Positions 1 through 5,650 of a stretch of 11,563 nucleotides of DNA are shown piece by piece. The notes under the pieces are model-generated. The model was given only the letters and a program-made list of their open reading frames with translations, was not told the DNA's origin and did not search any database. Source of the DNA: Legionellaceae bacterium UBA2794 (GTDB lineage: Bacteria; Pseudomonadota; Gammaproteobacteria; Legionellales; Legionellaceae); assembly GCA_002352055.1 (NCBI GenBank), contig DEHS01000080.1, positions 30,139 through 41,701 of the forward strand, in the 5' to 3' direction. The stretch's first letter is position 1. Every line of letters starts with the position of its first letter. The position numbers and the translations under genes are program-made.

Positions 1-236
1 CCAGTGGATCATCGAAAATTGAGGTGCAAGGAGAATCCCGTCAGTTGCGAAAATGGTCTAAAAGTGAACCCTCTCTCCGCACCAAATCCAGCAATTCACT
101 CTATAACTTTTTCTCCTCCACACAACATCCATCATCTCTCCGCAGTAGTCCAAAAACACTCATTTCAGCTAACAAAAAGGAAGAGTCAGACTTTTTTGAA
201 CTGACTACAGGCCTTGATGTTTCTATAGAGCTTTAA
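1..236 (+). CDS. C-terminal end of an unidentified serine-rich protein, possibly a secreted effector (5' end outside window)
   Basis: A reading frame is open from base 3 to the TAA at 234-236, giving 77 residues with no convincing internal start, so this is read as the tail of a gene that begins to the left. The segment is rich in Ser, Lys and Arg (RKWSKSEPSLRTKSSNS, then SSTQHPSSLRSSPKT), which suggests a disordered linker. It ends with a short acidic, hydrophobic tail: KKEESDFFELTTGLDVSIEL. Glu-rich patches near the C-terminus with hydrophobic residues at the last few positions are a known feature of Legionella Dot/Icm type IV substrates, so an effector tail is a reasonable guess. The stop lies 2 bp from the end of the convergent DUF4254 gene, as expected for a real gene end. 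A second frame (4-204) is also open here but gives a less coherent peptide. Function is not recognised; coding status is moderately supported. Confidence 0.5.
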   Translation, partial: SGSSKIEVQGESRQLRKWSKSEPSLRTKSSNSLYNFFSSTQHPSSLRSSPKTLISANKKEESDFFELTTGLDVSIEL

Positions 237-238
237 TT

Positions 239-829
239 TCATTTTGTCGCATAAAGCTGGGGATTGAGAGTAGGGTCGTTATACATTTTAAATTGATGGT
301 AAATTCTAAAGGTACGAACCTGATTCATAACTTCATCAAGTAATTGTGTTAAACATAAGGTAAGCTGATCTCGTTGTAAATGAATCGTGTGTAATTTGTT
401 CCTGCAATTAATTCGATGCTCTTCGTTGACATCCTCGCGTTCGGTTTGGAGGGCCATGTGGTAAGCTTTTAGTGACAGTATCGAAAGCCGGTCAATGATC
501 ATTCCAGGAGATTCAGAGTTAACTGGGCAGACCTCAGGTGTCGCAGGGCGTAATGCGTTAAATAACCATTCGTCCATGGCTTCCATGCGATTATTTCTTA
601 ATTGATTGAATGAGTCGATTTCCCGTTTGGCTTTATATACAAATTCAAAACCCATATCATCACGGCGTGCACGATCTTCTGCGTGCCACAATTGATAATT
701 ATAAGCGTGATTTTCTTCAACTAATTGATAGAACCCTTGATGCGAATGATCAAGTCCTGTGGCCTTCCATTTAATGATAGAGGCGGTTTGCAAATCTACA
801 ATAATTGAGGGATTAATAACATGAGACAT
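239..829 (-). CDS. DUF4254 family protein
   Basis: This encodes 196 residues, close to the usual size of the DUF4254 family, whose function is not established. Family hallmarks are visible: an N-terminal NYQLWHAEDRARRDD block at about 44-58; a following charged helix (YKAKREIDSFNQLRNNRMEAMDEWL, about 65-89); SESPGMIIDRLSILSLKAYHM at about 105-125; and the C-terminal block RTFRIYHQFKMYNDPTLNP at about 172-190. No signal peptide or membrane segment is seen, so a soluble, mostly helical cytoplasmic protein is expected. The ATG is supported by AGGA six bases upstream. From memory, homologues often lie near lipopolysaccharide or glycosyltransferase genes, but no such gene is present here, so the context adds no function. 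It lies downstream of yaiI on the same strand, separated by a hairpin plus U-tract. It ends 2 bp from the gene entering from the left. Family assignment is secure; role unknown. Confidence 0.9.
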   Translation of the reverse strand: MSHVINPSIIVDLQTASIIKWKATGLDHSHQGFYQLVEENHAYNYQLWHAEDRARRDDMGFEFVYKAKREIDSFNQLRNNRMEAMDEWLFNALRPATPEVCPVNSESPGMIIDRLSILSLKAYHMALQTEREDVNEEHRINCRNKLHTIHLQRDQLTLCLTQLLDEVMNQVRTFRIYHQFKMYNDPTLNPQLYATK

Positions 830-842
830 AACTTATCCTGCC

Positions 843-868
843 ATTTAAAAAGAGGGGTAGTTTACCCC
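843..868 (-). terminator. Short intrinsic terminator downstream of yaiI
   Basis: Read on the minus strand, GGGGTA-AAC-TACCCC forms a perfect 6-bp stem with a 3-nt loop, followed at once by TCTTTTT. This is the layout of a Rho-independent terminator. It would end the yaiI transcript about 90 bp past the yaiI stop and only 13 bp before the start codon of the DUF4254 gene. The stem is short, so it may leak or act as an attenuator within a two-gene transcript. On the plus strand there is no U-tract after it. Confidence 0.55.
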
Positions 869-952
869 ATATCTCGCATGAGGATCCATAAATAGGAGTA
901 TTTGGAGCGCCGCGAACTGAATGGACACTTTAATTGTCTTTCCGGGCACGGA

Positions 953-1399
953 TCACTTTCTTTTAGCCAGCACTCGATCAAGAGAATTCGCAAACGCAGT
1001 TTTTTCTTTAATACTCAATACAGAGGGCCCCCCAGTACGCTCACCGGTAGACCTTAATTGCTCGTTAATATCGCGAATGTTTAACCGTTGCCGAATATTA
1101 TTTTCAGTATAAAGTTCGCCCCGGGGATTTATTGCTAAACCCTTTTTTGCAATGACTTCAGCAGCTAAAGGAATGTCTGCGGTAATCACCAGATCAAGGG
1201 GTGTTAAATGGCTGACTATATAATTGTCAGCACTATCAAATCCTTTCTCTACTCGCACAGAGTTGATGAAGGGAGAACCAGGATAGGAGAGGGAGGAGTT
1301 CGCAACAAGAGTTAGTCTGGTTTGAGTTCGAATTGCTGCGCGAAATAGAATTTCTTTAATTACTTTAGGACATGCATCCGCGTCAACCCAAATCTGCAT
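953..1399 (-). CDS. yaiI: UPF0178 / YaiI-YqxD family PIN-like protein
   Basis: This encodes 148 residues, the normal size for the YaiI/YqxD (DUF188) family; E. coli YaiI is about 150. Motifs include IWVDADACPK at 3-12, VITADIPLA at 71-79, NPRGELYT at 91-98 and the strongly conserved RTGGPSVLSIKEKTAFANSLDR at 121-142. The conserved acidic residues (D6, D8, D74) sit where a PIN-like nuclease fold would bind metal, but no activity has been firmly assigned to the family, so nuclease function is an inference. The protein is soluble and cytoplasmic. The ATG is preceded by GAGGA seven bases away, and there is no better in-frame start. It is divergent from the large orphan gene, with a probable promoter 20-30 bases upstream and an intrinsic terminator after it. 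Family assignment is secure. Confidence 0.93.
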   Translation of the reverse strand: MQIWVDADACPKVIKEILFRAAIRTQTRLTLVANSSLSYPGSPFINSVRVEKGFDSADNYIVSHLTPLDLVITADIPLAAEVIAKKGLAINPRGELYTENNIRQRLNIRDINEQLRSTGERTGGPSVLSIKEKTAFANSLDRVLAKRK

Positions 1400-1411
1400 C
1401 TTTTATTCCTC

Positions 1412-1428
1412 ATTAATAAGCTATTAAT
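1412..1428. repeat. Perfect 7-bp inverted repeat over the putative yaiI transcription start
   Basis: ATTAATA-AGC-TATTAAT is a perfect dyad just upstream of the yaiI ribosome binding site. It overlaps the -10 element of the candidate yaiI promoter. An AT-only dyad in this position could be an operator, but AT-rich intergenic DNA produces such repeats by chance, so the regulatory reading is tentative. Confidence 0.4.
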
Positions 1429-1454
1429 CTACCCTTCAATGGCTACGAATTCAA
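1426..1454 (-). promoter_or_regulatory. Candidate sigma70 promoter for yaiI
   Basis: On the minus strand TTGAAT (1454-1449) and TAGATT (1431-1426) are separated by 17 bases, each matching the consensus hexamer at four positions. Transcription would begin near 1419, giving a leader of about 20 nt before the yaiI ATG. It is the best-spaced candidate in the gap facing left, but it is not strong. Confidence 0.35.
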
Positions 1455-1496
1455 ATTATGCCTGAAACCAGTGAATTTTAGACTATTGTTTCTATT

Positions 1497-1525
1497 TTGC
1501 AATTATTCCACTAAGTATCTATAAA
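1497..1525 (+). promoter_or_regulatory. Candidate sigma70 promoter for the 1,112-residue protein gene
   Basis: TTGCAA (1497-1502) and TATAAA (1520-1525) are separated by exactly 17 bases, within a strongly AT-rich stretch. Both hexamers are close to consensus. The predicted start near 1532 leaves a leader of about 170 nt before the ATG at 1704. Other AT-rich sequence lies nearer the gene, so a second, closer promoter cannot be excluded. Confidence 0.5.
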
Positions 1526-1616
1526 ATAATCAATTTGCCCGTATTCAAAGGATAAGTTTAGCGGTATATTATTTAGCAAAATTTATAGTCTGAACTCAGG
1601 CTGGCGTATTTATTAA

Positions 1617-1632
1617 CCTAAAGAGCTTTAGG
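1617..1632. repeat. Perfect 7-bp inverted repeat in the leader of the 1,112-residue protein gene
   Basis: CCTAAAG-AG-CTTTAGG is a perfect dyad with a 2-bp centre, 71 bp before the start codon. As DNA it has the shape of a dimeric regulator's binding site; as RNA it would form a short tight hairpin. No U-tract follows on the plus strand, so it is not a terminator. No known operator consensus was recognised. Confidence 0.45.
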
Positions 1633-1703
1633 ATTAAACGAATAAATCAGAGGCTTATCAAGATTTTAAAAATGGAAGATTTAAAGATTTAAGGAATGAA
1701 GTA

Positions 1704-4700
1704 ATGAAGCTGGTTTTAGAGATAATTGAAGAATTGATAGAGCAAGTAGCTTTAGATGGATTGAAACAATGGTTAATCAAGCATTTTAATAGTAAAGCCA
1801 CACGAGTTAGTGAGTTATTCAATTTAGATTCAAGCCCGGACGAACCCATTGGTTGTCCCCCGTCTCATCAAAGTAATCTTCCCATTCTTAACCTGTTTTT
1901 ATCTTTTGCTCCGTTCAAACTGGGGCTCGAATTATCACGGAATCTTAATAACCATTTTAAAGGGGCTGAAAACTGTCGAGGGTCAGAATTAGATCCACAA
2001 TTAATTGAGCGAATTTCTATAACCCTTAATGATTATATAAATGCATGGAATTTAATAAGCAAATTACAACAAAATCCTGAGGCTGCAGTAAAGATACTGG
2101 CCAATGCTGATAATTCTGCTTTGAATGCATTTGCAAGGTTAGCTGCTGACAGACCGGAACATGAAATAAATCATTTGGTACAGGCTTTTTTAATAGAAAA
2201 CAGTACTGATTTAATGGCATATGATAAAAGCCCTATTGTCAGGTTATTAAGGAAGCCCGATTTTAAACAAGGGTTATCTCAATATCTTTCTTTTTTAATT
2301 GATCAGTTTAATATTCTGCTCCAGATAAAAATATCGTTATATATCTGCAATAAGAGCGTTACTCTAAGACAACAATTGTTCGAATTAAGTTGTTTGACGG
2401 AGAATAATGGTGTCGCAATAAACCTGGCAACTCGCTGGAAAATCGTTGACTTATATCAACATGTATTAGCAGAAAACCATTTAATTAAAGAGGCACAATC
2501 ATTTATTTTATTGTTCCAGAATCTGTTATTAACGTTGCCGATTGATGAGCGATGTCTTTTTATCCAGGGAATTGATTCCGACCATTTATTTCTAATTGTT
2601 GAACATTGTCTGGAAGGATGCGTAAGCACAGTTAAGGAATATCAAAACATATGCTTTAATCTGTTAATTTTATTATGTTCTGAAAATCTGGTCAGCGATG
2701 AAACAAATCTGGAAATACTGCAAATAAGACTACATCAAATGGATGTTTGGTTATTTGATTCTAAGGATTTTCATCAGTTAGCGGAAAAAATGGTGCAGGA
2801 AGAGGCATTCGAGAAAAACTCAGAGCTGTTTGATACGGTTTGGATTCAAAAATTAATTTCTTCCCCTCACTTTATTGCAGCAAGCACGCCCAAGATTCTA
2901 AAACAGCTCATTGACCGCTACTATTTATATGTTTTAAGCCATAATTTTCACGATTTAAAGATAATTAAAAGTGAACGCAGTTTTGAATTATGGTTGATTA
3001 CAGTATTAGCTGAATTGGAATTCCAATGCGAGCAACTTTATACCGAAGAACCCGATGTCGCTAAAAAAGCCTTATGGGTTCTCGATATGTTTTATGATCA
3101 TTTTCAACCACAATGTATGGTCAAAAACAGACTAGAGATTAGTTCAGTTTCCAAAGAGACCTCTGGACGAATTGGCATTAGAAGCAGGTATATGCTGAAA
3201 CAACAGTTATTAGGAACGATGTCAGAAAGAGACTTCCTGCAATTGGAAATTCTCGTTGGAAGTCAGGCTCAATTAATAGATTATCTTTATCACATAATAC
3301 AAACGTGCGATAAACCTATTTTGCCGCAAAACATAAATTTTTTATTCTCTTATATTGATGACATCAAACTGTTTGCCTTGCTCGATACTATTAATAATAA
3401 GGATAATGGCCTTTGCTTGTTTCACTATCTCCTCTCGCAATCTGAAAGTGCACGTATCTGGTTAAGTCGTACTTATGATTCAGAATTTTATCGATTTATG
3501 GATATCAACGGGGGCATTCAATGTTTAGCGGAATACCTCGCATATCATCAGAGAAACCCCTGGTTCGCTGATGGTTTAAAATTATTTGCCGAATATGGAA
3601 AAAAACGAATGATGGGCGATTTGTTAAGCAGGGCTTTAAATGTTCTGGCTCAAACTGATATCTCTGATCTCTCTACAATTGTAGCAAACATCATGAGTCA
3701 GGAATCAATTTGCACTATTATTTTAAATGAATTTCTGGATGACACATTAGTACAATCGCCTCAATTTAATAACCCTGAACTCAAAAGAATATTGGTTCAC
3801 TTCCAGCCGCAACATGCAATTAGGGCTATTGTAAATATAAATGCCATTACTACAAAAGATTGGCACGAATTACCTCAATACAAATTTTTAATGTACGTAC
3901 TTAGAGGAAACTATTCCGAATTTTTTAAGAATACGACTCAATGGAATAGAGCGGATCTCAATCATCTGGCTTATTTTATTCTCCGCCATTTAAGTAATAA
4001 AACGATGCTTGATCCTGATTTTCTACTGGGCTATAAAATTTTAGGAGAACTTGTTTTTCGAGCAGCACAGCAAGGGCAAACCCAATTGTTTTATTTAAAC
4101 AATCAATTTAACTCTGCTATTGCCCGTTTATGTATTTCTCAATTGTTTTTAGCTGAGTTAGTGGAAAAGTTGGGGGCTAATCATCCATTACTGCAAAAAG
4201 ACTTGCTGTTTCTTAGCCACGAAACCTGGAAAGACAGAAATACCAAAAAATTACCTTTAATGGGTGTATTTATACTTAATTATGCAGGCGACAGAATTCC
4301 ATTGCATCACTTGATAAATAATTATCTCAGTGTTTTTGAGCACCACCCCGAATATGTTAATCCCATACTTAAGTTGATGCAGCAATTCCCGCACCGCTCC
4401 TTCACGCGGGTTATTTTTGACGTGATGTTGCACAGAGTCATCAAAAATCCAGAGTTACTCACTCAAGGTTTACTGGTTAATATGGGTTCCTATTTTGCAA
4501 AAAAAATCGATCCAAACACACAGGAATCTACCCCTGATGTCATTAGATTCCTAACTTATTTGGGGCAATGCAAATATTATACTCTGGTGCAAAAAGGATG
4601 TTTGGGCTTGATAGAAGAAGGGCATTATATTCCTTATAAACGACAATTGTTGCGGGCCAGAACAGAAGCCTTGGTAGAGTCGCGTTTGCAGACTCGCGTG

Positions 4701-5042
4701 TCGCATTATAATTTTGGTTTTATTTCCCTTTTTATCCGCTTATGGCACTATGGGTTTTATCCGGTTAAAAATGCATCGAAAATAGTGAAATATTGTGATG
4801 ATATAACGCCGTCTCCCCTTTATAAAAGTGTTAAGGCGGTAACATTGCCCATGGCAGACAGTGAACAACCTGACTTAAGTTTTGCAGAACAACGGTTGAC
4901 GTTTATTAAATATTTAACCACTATTCTTAAGAGTTCCATTAATCCGGTTAAAATGTCAGAAAATAATCAGAGATTACATCATTCAGCGTCTAAATCAGAA
5001 GACCATAATGGTATAAGTGCCACTTTTATGCTAGAAATGTAA
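1704..5042 (+). CDS. Large alpha-helical protein of unknown function (1,112 aa)
   Basis: I do not recognise a domain. The protein starts with an amphipathic helix (KLVLEIIEELIEQVALDGLKQW) and continues as a long run of Leu-, Ile- and Gln-rich segments separated by short polar turns, which looks like an alpha-solenoid (HEAT/ARM-like) scaffold. This fold guess is inferred from composition. No signal peptide is seen. Hydrophobic stretches such as SFILLFQNLLLTLPI (about 266-280) and FNLLILLC (about 318-325) are too short or too polar to be convincing membrane spans. The last 29 residues (about 1084-1112) switch to a polar Ser/Asn/His/Glu-rich tail ending SATFMLEM; such a tail would be compatible with a Dot/Icm secretion signal. 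The ATG is supported by AAGGA eight bases upstream. It appears to be cotranscribed with the small secreted gene 23 bp downstream. From memory of L. pneumophila gene order, an effector listed as Lem1 (lpg0090) lies a few genes before lpg0095, so this could be its counterpart; that is unverified. Confidence 0.85.
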   Translation: MKLVLEIIEELIEQVALDGLKQWLIKHFNSKATRVSELFNLDSSPDEPIGCPPSHQSNLPILNLFLSFAPFKLGLELSRNLNNHFKGAENCRGSELDPQLIERISITLNDYINAWNLISKLQQNPEAAVKILANADNSALNAFARLAADRPEHEINHLVQAFLIENSTDLMAYDKSPIVRLLRKPDFKQGLSQYLSFLIDQFNILLQIKISLYICNKSVTLRQQLFELSCLTENNGVAINLATRWKIVDLYQHVLAENHLIKEAQSFILLFQNLLLTLPIDERCLFIQGIDSDHLFLIVEHCLEGCVSTVKEYQNICFNLLILLCSENLVSDETNLEILQIRLHQMDVWLFDSKDFHQLAEKMVQEEAFEKNSELFDTVWIQKLISSPHFIAASTPKILKQLIDRYYLYVLSHNFHDLKIIKSERSFELWLITVLAELEFQCEQLYTEEPDVAKKALWVLDMFYDHFQPQCMVKNRLEISSVSKETSGRIGIRSRYMLKQQLLGTMSERDFLQLEILVGSQAQLIDYLYHIIQTCDKPILPQNINFLFSYIDDIKLFALLDTINNKDNGLCLFHYLLSQSESARIWLSRTYDSEFYRFMDINGGIQCLAEYLAYHQRNPWFADGLKLFAEYGKKRMMGDLLSRALNVLAQTDISDLSTIVANIMSQESICTIILNEFLDDTLVQSPQFNNPELKRILVHFQPQHAIRAIVNINAITTKDWHELPQYKFLMYVLRGNYSEFFKNTTQWNRADLNHLAYFILRHLSNKTMLDPDFLLGYKILGELVFRAAQQGQTQLFYLNNQFNSAIARLCISQLFLAELVEKLGANHPLLQKDLLFLSHETWKDRNTKKLPLMGVFILNYAGDRIPLHHLINNYLSVFEHHPEYVNPILKLMQQFPHRSFTRVIFDVMLHRVIKNPELLTQGLLVNMGSYFAKKIDPNTQESTPDVIRFLTYLGQCKYYTLVQKGCLGLIEEGHYIPYKRQLLRARTEALVESRLQTRVSHYNFGFISLFIRLWHYGFYPVKNASKIVKYCDDITPSPLYKSVKAVTLPMADSEQPDLSFAEQRLTFIKYLTTILKSSINPVKMSENNQRLHHSASKSEDHNGISATFMLEM

Positions 5043-5055
5043 CTTATATTAACTT

Positions 5056-5059
5056 GGAG
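5056..5059 (+). promoter_or_regulatory. Ribosome binding site choosing the start of the small secreted protein
   Basis: GGAG stands six bases before the ATG at 5066 and only three before the ATG at 5063. Spacing therefore favours 5066, giving MKFFAAF. It also argues against the TTG at 5054, which would overlap the site. Confidence 0.6.
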
Positions 5060-5065
5060 ATTATG

Positions 5066-5542
5066 ATGAAGTTTTTTGCCGCTTTTTGTTGGTTATTACT
5101 ACCACTATCCGTTTTTGCTGAGTCCACTTTGCCTGCCGGATGTCAGCCAGTGGCTGTTCAGGGTGAGTCGGTGACTTTAAAATCAAAAAATAGCAAACTG
5201 GTATTTATTCATAATTTGACTACCTCAGATCTATGGATTACCCACCCGGTAACTAATGCTGGCGCTAGCGCCGGTTGGACCAGCCGATTGCAAGGTGGGA
5301 ACTGGTCGGCTCTGGCACTAGATAAACCTCCCTTTATACTGACCTGTATTGAGTCCAAACCGGGACATGAACAACAGGTACCTTGTGAGGGAGCCATCGC
5401 AGTATGCCAATGGAGCAATGTAAAAACTCCTGCAAACGCGCAGGGTACATTTTGGGCTGCTGAGGATATGTCGCTCCCTGCTTTAAAAGCAGCAATTGGT
5501 GGGCGTGGTTTTACATTGCCGGTAAAAAAACAACCCGGTTAA
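5066..5542 (+). CDS. Small secreted cysteine-containing protein of unknown function
   Basis: The product is 158 residues from the preferred ATG; an adjacent ATG at 5063 would add one Met. The N-terminus is a clear Sec signal peptide: MKFFAAFCWLLLPLSVFA, with a likely signal peptidase I cut after VFA and before ESTLPAGC. There is no lipobox Cys at the cut, so a soluble periplasmic or exported protein is expected. The mature part has four Cys (AGCQ, LTCI, VPCE, AVCQ), which could form two disulfides. It also has a hydrophilic central region containing NLTTSDLWITHPVTNAGASAGWTSRLQGGNWSAL, with paired Trp/Gly motifs suggestive of beta structure. No known family is recognised. The 23-bp gap from the upstream orphan gene and the lack of a promoter between them suggest a two-gene operon. 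A weak terminator-like hairpin follows. Coding status is well supported; function is unknown. Confidence 0.85.
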   Translation: MKFFAAFCWLLLPLSVFAESTLPAGCQPVAVQGESVTLKSKNSKLVFIHNLTTSDLWITHPVTNAGASAGWTSRLQGGNWSALALDKPPFILTCIESKPGHEQQVPCEGAIAVCQWSNVKTPANAQGTFWAAEDMSLPALKAAIGGRGFTLPVKKQPG

Positions 5543-5549
5543 TTCCTTT

Positions 5550-5580
5550 GCGAATAATAGAGTAATAATCGCTTTCTTAT
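5550..5580 (+). terminator. Weak terminator-like hairpin between the small secreted gene and rnr
   Basis: GCGAATAATA (5550-5559) can pair with TAATAATCGC (5563-5572) across a GAG loop, with two A-A mismatches, and is followed by TTTCTTAT. The four closing GC-rich pairs are good but the rest is AT with mismatches, so termination is likely only partial. Its position, between a gene end and the rnr promoter, fits. Confidence 0.35.
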
Positions 5581-5596
5581 CTGATCAGTGGTAGAA

Positions 5597-5623
5597 CTGG
5601 CAGAAGTATGTTTAAGTTATAAT
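5597..5623 (+). promoter_or_regulatory. Candidate promoter of the rnr-rlmB-rpiA operon
   Basis: A perfect TATAAT lies at 5618-5623, 27 bp before the rnr start codon. The best -35 match is CTGGCA at 5597-5602, four of six positions, with a 15-bp spacer that is shorter than ideal; AACTGG at 17 bp is poorer. The -10 box is good and the -35 weak, so recognition may need an activator or rely on the AT-rich surroundings. Confidence 0.45.
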
Positions 5624-5650
5624 AATATTAGAAAATTAAAATGGTGAACG

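Larger units (their letters stand above)
1400..1703. other. Divergent intergenic region between yaiI and the 1,112-residue protein gene
   Basis: About 300 bp of AT-rich DNA without a credible ORF. It contains the two divergent promoter candidates, the dyads at 1412-1428 and 1617-1632, and a pair of widely spaced inverted arms (1460-1486 against 1585-1601). If the rightward promoter is correct, the long gene has a leader of about 170 nt, leaving room for post-transcriptional control. No known riboswitch or small RNA pattern was recognised. Confidence 0.6.

Noticed and set aside
4..204. Plus-strand ORF of 66 codons overlapping the left-edge frame
   Set aside because: It has no RBS, and its peptide is less protein-like than the frame ending at 236, which runs open to the edge and abuts the convergent gene end.
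921..1112. Plus-strand ORF opposite yaiI
   Set aside because: It lies antisense to a strongly conserved family protein, has no RBS, and has no recognisable content.
5054..5062. TTG start adding residues to the small secreted protein
   Set aside because: The TTG overlaps the GGAG ribosome binding site, and the signal peptide is complete from the following ATG.
5586..5602. tRNA D-arm-like string (cagtggtagaactgg) before rnr
   Set aside because: No acceptor stem, anticodon arm or T-arm follows at the right distances, so it is not a tRNA.
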